A stretch of DNA of 64,000 nucleotides, from NCBI RefSeq assembly GCF_963678635.1, contig NC_087067.1, positions 40,942,379 to 41,006,378 of the forward strand. The letters are read 5' to 3'. The position numbers and the translations under genes were made by a program. Below are positions 20,601 to 30,700 of the stretch, in pieces (position 1 is the stretch's first letter; each line of letters starts with the position of its first letter). This stretch comes from Symsagittifera roscoffensis (taxonomy: Eukaryota > Xenacoelomorpha > Acoela > Convolutidae). Below the pieces are notes generated by a model. The model ran no database searches, had not been told where the DNA came from, and saw nothing but the letters and a program-made list of their open reading frames with translations.

Positions 20601-23022
20601 CGTTGGACATCGCCGTGATCACTCGATGGTCGTCATCTATTCCTGGTTTCAGTTTGAGTTGCCGACTGAAGTTGGACAGTTCCAACCCCAGCACTTCGTC
20701 CAACACCAACATGTGTAGCGCGTGGTCCTTGAACCCTCTCATCGCGTTTGAGATATCTGACCATACTGCCGGCAGTTCAGCCTTAAGTGGCCTCAGGTTC
20801 TCCATTTCTATCATGCGATTCGGAGCTGATATGATCACATCATATTTTCCCTCCGAAAGTAGGGCTACCATTGCATACACAAATTTCAGTCCATCCGGGA
20901 GATGTGCATATCCCGGAGACAACGCAAATACTACTCTCAATGTCACTTTGTTGAATGATCCCTCCTTTGTCGCGTCTACCACTTCACCCATTGACTCCAG
21001 GATGTCTTTTATCGCTGGCCATACTGCGTTTTCTGCTGTTGCAGGATCTCTGAGCCTGCTCAGAAAACCTCTACTGTGTAGATGGTCATTGATGCCAGCA
21101 AACACAATCGTTATCGGGTTCATTTCTGTCTGCCTTTGTACCCCTATAGCCAATGACACTGATTGCAATAGGTCTAGGTCAACTGCGGCCAGCATTATGA
21201 CGTCCGGCCAAAACAAAGACTTAGAGGTGTACACGAACTCTGAATTCGCTACTACCATGATTTTGGCCTTTCTCATCTCTGCTTTGTCGTAGGCGGCGAA
21301 GATGGTCTCATCTTTCTTTATCGCTGTCAATCCGCCATATCTCTGGGCATCACCATCTTGGTTCACTAGTTTTGGGTACACTCTCTCCTTCACATGACCA
21401 GGTGGTGTCGTCAATTGCCTAAATATCTTCACGTGTTGTCCAATCGGCGCTCTCGCCGTCAGGAATCTTCCCGGCCTTTCTTCACGATTCCTCTCATCAT
21501 GGTTCAATCTCACATCTTGCAACGGTCTTGCATTCACAGGTCCTATTGTGTTGTTGGAGGGCAGTCCCTCCAAGTCGGCAAATCTCAAGGCCGTCGTGGA
21601 GCTGAAATTTATGCTAGCGGCTATCAACCAGTCTACGCCGGTTATCGAGTACAATCTGCTGATGGATAGCGTCGCTCCATTCAGCATCCTCCTTGCATCT
21701 TCGATGAAGCTCACTCTCTGTAGGTCCAGCTTCATTAGTTCTTCTTTGTATATATGCCAAGGAGACGGTATGGATCGCGACCACATCAATGAGCCTCTGC
21801 TCGGTCTTTCCTCTCGACTGGTACTCGTCGTCTCCGATCTAGTGTCCGATCTAGATGTGCCGGCTACTTCTTCGATTGGTTGGTTGACAGGTCCTATCCT
21901 TCTCCTAGGATGAATTGTTCTCCTCATCGGTGCCTCTCCCAACCGATCCTGCACGTCCGTTCTTCGACCTGGTTCACTGGAGCTTTGTTGCCGGTAATTT
22001 ATGGCGGCTGGGACCGTACCCAAGCGTGTTTCCAGGTTAGGAGGTACAAAGGTGGTGATCACCGTATCACTCACCGTTCCCTCTTCCTTCAGCACTCCTG
22101 TGTCAAAGAGTTCTGCTTCCAGCTCATCCAACCGTTCTTGGAAGACTCGATTCAACCAAGCTTGTCCTTCGACACTGTCGAAGTGGATGCCATCTGTGGT
22201 CAGTCTGGCTTGATCCATGGCTCTCAATTCATGTTCAATGTCCATGAGGATCATTCTTCCGGCATTTCGATTTGCTAGGTTTCTCAAGATGTTGTTCCAT
22301 CTCATGACTCCCTCGTTGTGCCTTCTTCCTGATGCTGTCAGGCTTCTTGCGTTCATTGGCACCGTGCAAACGGTCAGTACCGCGCAACTGAACTTCTGCC
22401 AGAGAGTAGTAAACAAACACACCATCATTGCTTCCCACAGTGCTTCCTGCTCATCTGATCCTCTGGAGATGTCATTCGTCCCAACTAAGATCATCACATT
22501 GGGTATCTTCCCTGGATTCATCAGCTCCACCATGCGATATAATTGGGCAATCGTCGCGCCTCCAAAGGCCATCACCGTGGTGACCCATGAGGTCCTCAAA
22601 TTCGACAGCACTCTGACTAAGCTGTCTCCCAATATCAGGTGAGATGTCCCGAGTGGTGGTTGCTGCAGGTTCACAGCCGGGCTCCAGGTAGCTCGATTGA
22701 AGCAGGCTCTCGGATTTGTCTCCGGAACTCCCGTGAAATTATACTTCAATTGATTATTCTTCTTCACGTCTATTACACGAGACACTTTCTTCGCTGGCAT
22801 CTTCCTTACTTTCCTCTCTGGGATTCTCGAGTTCCCCATGAGTGGTGTCACGTTACTCATCCTTTGTCTGATTACTGTCTGGGAGAGTTGTACTCTGCCC
22901 GTATCGTCAATCGTTCCATAGGGTGCAGTCACCCCGGAACCTGGTGCATTCTTGTTAGCGACCAATCGTCCAGCGGTCTCTATCAGTTTTCTCACTGTCT
23001 GTTCTACGACGGGATCACCCAA
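17596..23022 (-). CDS. Accessory ORF3, 1808 codons, SGNH/GDSL hydrolase-domain protein
   Basis: A very long intact frame. Residues ~125-300 form an SGNH/GDSL hydrolase domain: LILGDSLVRV with the nucleophile serine (~134), AFGGATI with the block II glycine (~153), ILVGTNDISR with the block III Gly/Asn (~181-184) and TTDGIHFDS with the catalytic Asp/His (~277-280). SGNH domains are esterases or lipases; similar ones sit in ORF1 of CR1-type LINEs. A second, degenerate SGNH-like unit lies near 560-780 (PITIVFAGINDHL). The middle is unrecognised, ~1400-1550 is acidic and low-complexity, and KRKRVEEV near the end could be a nuclear signal. The frame opens at 23091 without an AUG: 23022 is TTG and the first ATG is at 22860, still upstream of the hydrolase. 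Confidence 0.85.
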   Translation of the reverse strand: MGDPVVEQTVRKLIETAGRLVANKNAPGSGVTAPYGTIDDTGRVQLSQTVIRQRMSNVTPLMGNSRIPERKVRKMPAKKVSRVIDVKKNNQLKYNFTGVPETNPRACFNRATWSPAVNLQQPPLGTSHLILGDSLVRVLSNLRTSWVTTVMAFGGATIAQLYRMVELMNPGKIPNVMILVGTNDISRGSDEQEALWEAMMVCLFTTLWQKFSCAVLTVCTVPMNARSLTASGRRHNEGVMRWNNILRNLANRNAGRMILMDIEHELRAMDQARLTTDGIHFDSVEGQAWLNRVFQERLDELEAELFDTGVLKEEGTVSDTVITTFVPPNLETRLGTVPAAINYRQQSSSEPGRRTDVQDRLGEAPMRRTIHPRRRIGPVNQPIEEVAGTSRSDTRSETTSTSREERPSRGSLMWSRSIPSPWHIYKEELMKLDLQRVSFIEDARRMLNGATLSISRLYSITGVDWLIAASINFSSTTALRFADLEGLPSNNTIGPVNARPLQDVRLNHDERNREERPGRFLTARAPIGQHVKIFRQLTTPPGHVKERVYPKLVNQDGDAQRYGGLTAIKKDETIFAAYDKAEMRKAKIMVVANSEFVYTSKSLFWPDVIMLAAVDLDLLQSVSLAIGVQRQTEMNPITIVFAGINDHLHSRGFLSRLRDPATAENAVWPAIKDILESMGEVVDATKEGSFNKVTLRVVFALSPGYAHLPDGLKFVYAMVALLSEGKYDVIISAPNRMIEMENLRPLKAELPAVWSDISNAMRGFKDHALHMLVLDEVLGLELSNFSRQLKLKPGIDDDHRVITAMSNDLWFRAMEVASEDTRRKNSLETRAHLEAMVLRTKPEANQWLHLNPRVAALGADAFQQGPVMITKIHAYLLKEVNLAENAGEKTAEFVNRMCQITLETFWTQEVKGQDGFERTDSMLEGLGAGWTASFLAKVYPKVSHYLIKEFLQAVVKVSIVELIALFVTFGAENFVKGPVILLTDGIQNLRLDGLLTLIAITHGNLGGLMKLARCPEQMKERVRNLDMKKSTDSWNKIRDLRHTLIQYLLQQNRFGTGEDETIEREEDVRRHVGGMPLLTDLSLAMRIDPLALIRGVTEFVTVIYGPAVTFAFPDVKVEAYRRSVLHLNLISAVDGSTLNWCEQHALRELMSEDLLFAKISEPEMTVINFDDHFCDRMGEVERGHIEVFPKLWNLRPYDKTNGEMTRVPRLTAAYHKVREETKDWGDYKKLPEAIPEFPLIRRMLLGAVSVVQTPRLRAFETNERRVGNFSATMDPYFVGRNAAVLQYTRFAYTDQATRRRISNAATPKPEGFDEEWRGLGLAPMRMRGRTELPEASVILTSVRKEMKAAGVLQTRIFLAPFGCEEIKVVHGEEEDKSAGTLLIPRFQEEADNDKQGPSNSNRDKSEGNDGQGGNRQTEEPMQQDQAGGEDDRASTGGTSSLDFNIFSDLENNADTLETTEPADEGISTLEPPSAFEEMKRNLPESSSPGNTRNNDQRILMESPRRRRIEASARVPFLGTLPEEEWEVHHRDHESRTGCKLDRVAFMEEVWTVIQSYGTQSILKTGLNQPLMREVLDKLDECDGRLSELLIDSATDESEANSPIKMTPQDNEGEVVYLSRTRRGTMRSKMVIDKINAMKMKLGSRVMPRRIGKTKVDSEISMKAGNSAKRKRVEEVMDLGQGDYQLSGTDRILTDIAMVPPILMAGIKSTGYKSKRSDRTLTGATLEMEILSQCGESKMRDFKPSPMNHGKGSVAGQLTPVEYNRLTVSETVSIDEPFGGYMEMLEYRNSARGYVVALEDKKPWRVIWK

Positions 23023-23029
23023 GTTGTCA

Positions 23030-23854
23030 CTAGGATCCGGGATTGTTACTCGGTTCGTCTCTGCTGGAAGCCGTGTCTCCGTTGTTTTGACTCATTTCTC
23101 GAGGTGTCAAGAGCTCCATCGGGGACTGCCCACGAGGAATATCCCTTGCAGGTATCATTTTCTCAATGGACGTCGTCAACGCCACCTGCTCCGATCGCTC
23201 TTTGTATTCCTGCCTTAAGCGTTCGATCTCTTGACCCTGCTTTTTGTTGCAGTCTTCAAACAACTTTCTCCACATGTCCCGGTCTTCCTCCATCGCCAGC
23301 ATGGTCTTCGTCATATCGTCTAACTCCTTCTTCGTACTTCTCAACTGATCGTTCATCTCGTCCAGATCTTGTATGGTTTGGTTCGTCTGAACCTTCTGTG
23401 TTACTTTCGCCCCTTTTGGTGGCACAGCTGCTCTCAGTGGTGAACCAGACGAGGTCGCCTCGCTGTTCATCTCCCGATGCATTCTCGTCAGCCCAGGTTT
23501 GGGCTTGGAGGGCATTGGCATCTCACCTGGTTGGTAAGTCCTAGAACTTCCCAACCCAGGCTCATTCGCCAAGTCACTCCCTGAGAGAGCCCGGTTTCTC
23601 CACCTCATCACTCTCATGTTCGGGCGGTCTAGTACTCCTCTTTCTCCATATGCTGCCATCAACAGGACTTCCGTGGGGCGGTCCCCACGGTTGTCGTGCC
23701 CCAAGATGTTAATCAGGGCGGTCAGCAACATGACCACCTCTGGGTCCTCCAGAGCGAAGTCTCGTTCGATCAGCCGACGATAGATCGCATCTACCATCGG
23801 TCCTACATATGCCTCTGCCAGGTCCATCAATTCATCCAGGTTGAAATTGTCCAT
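23030..23854 (-). CDS. Accessory ORF2, 274 residues, coiled-coil protein
   Basis: An ATG at 23854 opens a 274-codon frame. The first ~70 residues are helical (MDNFNLDELMDLAEAYVG and on). A Pro/Ser-rich stretch follows (~105-150), then a strongly heptad-like coiled coil (~160-225) and a Ser/Asn-rich tail. I recognise no family. It directly precedes the 1808-codon ORF, and the two frames overlap by 62 nt in a +1 relation. It could therefore be a separate structural or oligomerising protein, or the N-terminal part of a frameshift fusion with the SGNH protein. There is no signal peptide or membrane segment, so it is not an envelope protein. Confidence 0.75.
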   Translation of the reverse strand: MDNFNLDELMDLAEAYVGPMVDAIYRRLIERDFALEDPEVVMLLTALINILGHDNRGDRPTEVLLMAAYGERGVLDRPNMRVMRWRNRALSGSDLANEPGLGSSRTYQPGEMPMPSKPKPGLTRMHREMNSEATSSGSPLRAAVPPKGAKVTQKVQTNQTIQDLDEMNDQLRSTKKELDDMTKTMLAMEEDRDMWRKLFEDCNKKQGQEIERLRQEYKERSEQVALTTSIEKMIPARDIPRGQSPMELLTPREMSQNNGDTASSRDEPSNNPGS

Positions 23855-24265
23855 ACTGTTCTTTCCAAGTTTGATTTGATTTCGATTTCAAGTTTTGACT
23901 CAAGTGAGCAATTAAATGATCAATCAGGATCTAGAAAAGGAATCACGACTGTCACACCTGTCAGTTTCACCTTAATATATATCGTTAAAATTTGCTTAAA
24001 GACAGTTCAGATAAAAAGATATTTATCTTATCCTAAAATTTATTAAAATCAATTGGTTTCTAAAATTTTGGAATTCGACCTAAGATTGGACAGTCCAAAC
24101 TTTGGATCTATTCCCAAGATCGTCATTTAGTTGTTCATGGTCACTAACGCTTACTTACCCATGATCTTAATAACCTAACACATAACATAACATAACATAA
24201 CATAACACACATATCACATATTACATGCAACTTGGTCTTTGGCCTAACACCCTCTCGCTCATCAC
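23855..24265. other. Spacer between gag-pol and the accessory ORFs
   Basis: About 410 bases, AT-rich, with a (CATAA)n run at about 24178-24205. No ORF. The accessory ORFs must be reached by spliced or internally initiated transcripts; I cannot pick splice sites with confidence. Confidence 0.6.
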
Positions 24266-24735
24266 TCAGCCTATACTTAAGTAATATTTCTTATGTAGAT
24301 ACACTTGTATGTTCGTATCAGAGAATATCACGTGTACAAGCGCGTACAATTCCCGAGGATGCAGTCTTCCTCTATTTGGATCGTACACTGGAAGCGAAAG
24401 CTCCTTCACGTCCATTTCCACAAGGAAGTCCCTCAGCCTCGTCAAAGACAAGACTAGGTTTTCTGGGTCCACGTGCTGCTTCTCCGTCGCCCTCGTTACC
24501 AAGAAGCACAAGTACTTTCCCGGTATCTGCGACACCGCCGGAGGTAAGGCTGCTACGCCCCCTATCCCTGGTCTTTGCTTCCAAAGGAATTCCACGTTTT
24601 TATATTCCCTCTTAAAATCTGCCGCTAGCGCCGTCCTAAAACTCATGTCTGCGGTGATTGCTACCGCACATGTTCTGTTTGTGAGTATGAAATCACTGTC
24701 TGTTAGTATTATGTTACTTGAATATTCATTTGGTA
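24266..24735 (-). other. Macro-domain-like C-terminus of Gag-Pol
   Basis: Residues ~3045-3200 of the polyprotein. The order of elements fits TARG1/OARD1/Poa1-type macro domains: a strand ending in AVAITADMSFRTALAADFK (compare the family pattern of Cys-Ile-Ser-x-Asp-x-x-Met-Gly-Ala-Gly-Ile-Ala), a G-K-Y-L-x-F-L-V-T strand, an ENLVLSLTRLRDFL helix, an ELSLPVYDPNRGRL segment where the family has a catalytic SMPRIGCGLD-like loop, and a final I-Q-V-Y-L strand. The glycine and aspartate of that loop are not conserved here, so binding rather than hydrolysis is the safer guess. The assignment is by eye and needs a profile search. Confidence 0.6.
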
Positions 24736-27700
24736 AGTTAAAATATGATTCAACTACCCTGCCTATGTCAGGTTTCTTAGGTTCTTCGCCTGTTTCTGCT
24801 TCTAAGTTTCCTGTTTCTCTTGCTATTCTCAATTTTTTTATTATCAAGTTTTCAGTGTGGGTAAGTCCTACCCCCACTCCCCGGACAAAAATATCCATCG
24901 GCGTCCCCGTCGATCGCATACCGGGTATTAAGTCAAGATTAGAAGCTGGAATGAGAAGTTGTCCTTCCTGGGCAGCCCAGGAAGGATCATCTCGTTCGGT
25001 CTTAATGTATTTCGCGCTTTCGCGATCTACGTCTTGAATCGTAACGCTGGTCTTTTCAGGGTCTGATATCATTTCGTTCAGCCACTCTAAGACACGCAGG
25101 TTCGTCAGGTCTTGTTCATTTGACTGCTTTTGCTCATCGTCGAACTCCACTTCGGGTTTCGACCAGTCGTCAACCCACTCATCGTTGTGATCATCGACTA
25201 TGTCAATGCCTTGTGACACGGTTATTTCCTCTAAACCCACTACTTCCTCCACTATTTTCTTTAGATCTATCCTATCCACCACAAAGTCGTCACCGTAAGG
25301 ATTGTATTTCTTTCTTAGTCTCGTCCCGTCTTTCTGACGAGTCTGCATCGTGAACGGAAGATCTGGTTCCATGTTCTTGGGAACCTCTGTCTGTTCGGAA
25401 TCCTGCCAATCTTCCTCTGCGTAGGGCAAGGTTTCATCTTCCGCTTCGATCTGTTCGTTTGGATCCAGGTCCAATGGTGTATCCGTACCTTCCTCTACGA
25501 CCTCGTTTCCATCGTTCTTCTCCCTGGTGCCCTTTTCATTGACCTCACAAGCAGGATCCATCATTAAATAATCCCCTTCTTCCATGTCTGCAGGTATACA
25601 CCAGTCTTCTGTCGATGGATTGTGTGGCTTGATGTTTTCGTAGTGGGCGGCCCGGCCAGTACTCAGTCTATAAAAGCGTCCCTCTTGGTGCACCTCTGTA
25701 ATCATGAAGGGTCCCCTCCACTTCTTCAGAAGCTTTTTTGTCCCTTTCGGTGGTATAACGTTCTGAAATACCCATACGTAGTCTCCCACCGAGTAAGCCT
25801 TTGCACCAGCTGCTTTCTTGTCGAATCTTTTCCTCTGCCTTGCCTGTGCCTGCTGAGTGTTTCGTCTACACAAGTCGTTCAACTCCTGTTGGCGTCTGAT
25901 CACATCCCTCACGTAGACCTGTGGGGATGTTTTCTTTCCCTCATACTCTGGGTAGAAGAATGTCAAGGGTAAAGACTTCTCGTGTCCCCTCAGCATCATG
26001 TGTGGACTGACTCCAGTGGTGGAGTGTTGCGTGCTATTATAAGCTCCCATCACCTGTGGAAGGTATCTGTCCCAATCGGTCATGTACCTGGAACAATATA
26101 CCCTCAGCATCGACACTAACGTCCTATTCTGTCTTTCCACTAAGCCATTCGTCTGAGGGTGGTATGTCGTGGAGTGAGCCTGAGCGACTTGTGACCGTCT
26201 CATAAGCTCTTTCGTAAGCTCGCCTACGAAAGCCGTTCCATTGTCCGATTGAAACGTCATTGGACATCCGTGTCTTGCTATCCACGTATTGATCAGGTGG
26301 TCGCATGTCTCTTCCGCCGAGGCAGTTATGCAGGGCACGGCCTCTGCATACTTCGTGAAGTGATCTATCATGACCAAGACTTGGTTGTAACCGCTGTCTG
26401 TCATGCATATCTTCTGGTGATCTATCTGCACCACCTCGTTGAATTCAGACGACTCAATTGATTGTAAAGGAAATCGCAACTTCCTAGGATCCTTGACCTG
26501 TTGGCATGACAGACATGCTGTCACCCATTTCTCGCATGCCTTTTTCATCCCGGGCCACTCAAAGCGCTTCAGGATCCTCTGATACACTTTGTCGATCCCT
26601 TGATGGCCCATCTGATCATGCGACCTGAATAATAGTTCTGTCTGATAGAGTTGCGGCAACACTATCGCGTTATATTTGTATAAGACCTTGTCTTCTTCTC
26701 TTCTCCTGCAAGCCACGATCCCGTCCTTGTTCAGATATAATCTCCCCTCCTTCTGCATGAAGTATTGTCTCAGGATCCTATAGCTGTCTTCTTCCAGATC
26801 ACCTTTGTCAGGTGCACCGTTTTCTATCCACCTTTTTAGGTTGCTTGTCATGCGATCATTTCTCTGCGCCCTTAGAAGGTCCGAGAGTCTGTATCTCGCC
26901 TTCAAGTACGTCTTCATGACTCTCATCTGACTGTTCAGCTCGTTGGGCTGATGTGTGTCTTCTTCCATCTTAACGCACCAAATCTTCGCCAACGGTTGTG
27001 TTTCTTGTTGAATTGGCTGAAGATCAGTCCTGACTACCTCTTTCTGCGGCAACAGGCTTATCGAACGTTTCGATACCGCTATCGTTTCTAGGTCATCCGC
27101 TGCGTTGTCAAAGACTCTTTCGCTTGGTATTAGGTAGCGATCACTGTCAGGATCCTGGTACACCTCTCTGTCCAGGTTTCTCGCCCGAGTTTCCACTAGT
27201 AGCGTGTGTATCGCCAGTTCTGACAGTTCTGATCCCGAGGTCGAATCCCTGTCTGAATAGGTGTTCATTCTCGCGCTTTCTGACTTATCATCCGTCGAAG
27301 GTGTTGTGCTGGAGACTGCACGCTCCTCCAGATCATGTCCGTATTTCCTTCGCATCCATCTGAACTCCCCGGACAAAACTTTGTTCTCTAGGTCCTGTTT
27401 CTCCTCAGGAATTTTCTCGTCTATCTCGGACTCCCCGGACAAATTTCCTTGTCCCGGGTGTTGATCTTGTGATCGCTGGTTTTTCTCCTCATCCTTCTCC
27501 CCGGACAAATAGTCTTGCAGCAGATTTTGTTCTACCTCTTCACCCTCTTTTTCCCGGTCTACAAAGGTGACAGTTTTCTTTTGCTTGCCGCTCTCCCGTC
27601 CTTTCTGTCCGTAAGAAGTACTGGTTAAAATCTCCTGGGGTATTGAGGATACTAGTTGCTGAACTATTGTCCTACAATCCCTCTTGTTCTCTTCGTGCTG

Positions 27701-30700
27701 TTGTCTGGACGGCATGATCTTCACTTTCTCACTGACTGTTAGCGATGCCACTGCTGCTGTCCACTCGGGGTCATCTCTGGTCACTTCTCTTTCTAACAAT
27801 CCACCCAGTATCCGCATCACTTGTGGTGTGACTTGCACCGTTTTATCCAATAATGAGAGGCTGTTTATATTCATGCGAGAGAGTTCTTGCTGGACCAGGT
27901 TCGAGCGCAGCAACAAATCCAAGGGGACCGGGTCCTCCCTTGACAGGATCTTTATCTCGGCTGCTTTCTCTACAGGTAACTCAGGATGCCCCGGAATTGG
28001 ATGTCCAGACTTATCCAACCATCTCGTTAAGGGAAGCGCTTCATAAGTTTCTTTGTCCAGAAACGAGAATCCCTCCTTTACTTCCGCCTGATTGGCCTGC
28101 TTCTGCTCCAATCTTTCATAGAACTCAGTTTTCTTGCTGAGATTGTCAGCATTCTGATGTTTATCACGCATCCTGTGTTCGATTATCATATGGTAGCCAT
28201 CCAGTCTTACTATCCATCTACCAATATAACTCTGATCCATCGAGTAGGTCTTCAACCAGGATAACGCTCTGTTGTCCACGCGTAACTTGAAGGGAGCGCT
28301 CCCCAAGTATGCACGGTACTTCTCCACGAAGGTAACTACTGCAAACATTTCTGCTTTTGGTGCGCCATATTTCATCTCTGTGTCACTCAAGACTTTGCTG
28401 CCGTATGCAATGGGACGGAGGACTGTTCTTCCGTTCCATTCTTGCTCTTGATGCAATATTCCTGAGATGGCCACCACCGATGCGTCTGTGTCAAGAACAT
28501 ACATGCCCTTTTCTGTAGGCATGCCCAGCACTGGCGCTTCGCACAGTTCCCGCTTTATGTTCTCGAAAGCAACTTGTGCCTCATCGTTCCATTCGAACTT
28601 TTTCCCTTTGTTGCGCATCAGCTTCTGCATCGGGTACACCTTGTCCGCGTATCCTTTTATGAATTCTCGGTAGTAATTGGCAAACCCTAGGAAGCTCATG
28701 AGCTGTGTGTCCGTTCTAGGAGCTTTCCATGTCAGCACAGCCTCTACTTCTTCTGGATCTGGCCTCACACCATGCCGGTCCACCATTCTTCCCAGGTACT
28801 TGATCGAATCCCTAAGGATTTCACATTTCGATGGTTTGCATTTCAAGCCTGCTCTTTTCATACATCCGAAGACCTCATCGAGTCGATCAATGTGATCCTC
28901 CAGGGTTGGTGTCGCTATGACTACGTCATCCACGTAGCACATCAAGAGATTCCCGTACTTTTTGGTCACTCCTGTCAAAGCCTGAGCCATCAGCCTTTGA
29001 AAGGTTGCTGTTGCATTGCACAAGTCGAAGGGCATCCTCTTCCACTGGTACAACCCCAATTCGCACGCGAATCCGGTTTTCTCCCTGTCCTTCTTTCGCA
29101 GAGGAACCTGCCAGAAGGCAGAACCCAAGTCCAATGTGGTGAAGAACTTTGCATCACCAAGTTTGGATAGGCTCTCGTCTATTCGCGGTATCGGGTACGC
29201 ATCTTTAATCGTTACCGCGTTCAAGTAACGAAAGTCGCAACAAAATCTAAGCTGTCCCCCTTTCTTTTTCGCCATTACTACTCCGCAAGCCCATGGTGAT
29301 TTCGAGGGTTCTATCATGTCGTATTCAAGCAACATTTCTATTTCCGCTCGGCACGCTTCCGATTTATGTGGCGTCATTCGCCTTGCGCCTTCCCTATGGG
29401 GAACGGCGCCCTCTTCTAGTTCGATTTCGTGTTCGACGAAATTACAGCAACCGATGTCCGCCTTATGTTTTGAAAATACTTCGGCGTTCCGATCTAGGAG
29501 GTCCCGCAATTTTTCAAAATCTCCCTCACCTATTTTTCCTTTTAAATGTTCTATTTCTGGCAAAACCGGTTTGTCAGAATCTAGTTCATATGACGAGGGG
29601 CGTTCCGGAAAATTCGAGCAGCTTGATAAGCCGTCGTCCGTTTCGGATTTCATTGAAAACAATTTACGAATAGATTTTAATTCATCAATCCTCTTTAAAA
29701 TTTTATCTTTATTTGCATGATAAGGACAGTCTTTCACACTATATTTCTTCGAGTTTTCTGTCTCCTCATAGTCGGTCCTCATCGGCAAGGCGTAGCCAAG
29801 CTTCCTTCCACGCTGGATTGAAACCGTGGTGTCCAGTGTGTTCAACAACACACTGACACACAGTCCGTTTCGCGTTACCGAGAAGCTCCGGCCTAAAATC
29901 ACCGAACTCTGACTATTTGGATTCGGTACTAAGCAAACCTGTTTGCTATCACTTAACGAATTTAAATTTCTCATTCTAAAAATTGCTACTACAGCTTGTC
30001 CTGGTTGTAACTTTACTTTTCTGTCCAAAAAAACTGGTACCTTATTTTCATCTGTTATTATCCTATTAATTGGTCTCTTAACATACTTTCGGTCCGGGTT
30101 TCTAATCCGTATTAGACCGTTGTTCAAGTCAATCATCACATCAAAATTCCTGACAAAATCTCTGCCCAAGATGAATTGGTCGGCGTCGTCCAGGTTCTCT
30201 ACCACCAGGAAGCTCATCCAAAGGTTCCGTCCTCCCATGTGAAGGACCGTCACCGGTGTTCTTCCGGCTACGTAGATAGCTCCTCGATTTGCAGCGGCTA
30301 GTCGGAGATTCGTAGGAATCAGATCTTCCCGCGTGAAGCCCATTCTCTCCCAGGTTTTTATCGGCATCACACTCACCACCGCGCCTGTGTCCAGAAGCCC
30401 TGTGACTCCGATTTTTGTTCCGTTGGTGTCAAGCAGGTGTGCTGTCATATCTGCTTCATATCCAATATGTACCGCGTCTTGTTCCATCATGGCGTCATGG
30501 CCTATCCTGCGGACTTTGAGTTCCTCTTCACCCAAATAGATCTGCCCCATCTGGTCATCATCTGTTGTTATGTAAGTCCTGGTGTAGATGCTGATTCCAT
30601 CCACGTTCAGCATTATTTGATACGGCCCATAGACCTCCAAGTAGCGTCCATGAAGTTTCTTCATGCGAGGGCCACCCGTCGTTAGTAGTGCTCGCACAGC

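Noticed and set aside
20561-21292. 243-codon plus-strand frame
   Set aside because: Antisense shadow of ORF3.
14909-23022. ORF3 or ORF4 as an envelope glycoprotein
   Set aside because: They lie in the env position, but I see no signal peptide, furin-like site, fusion peptide or membrane anchor; the SGNH motifs indicate another role.
22639-23544. 301-codon plus-strand frame opposite ORF3/ORF2
   Set aside because: Antisense shadow of a long real frame; composition mirrors the sense codons, with no family features.
24309-25037. 242-codon plus-strand frame
   Set aside because: Antisense shadow of the Gag-Pol C-terminus.
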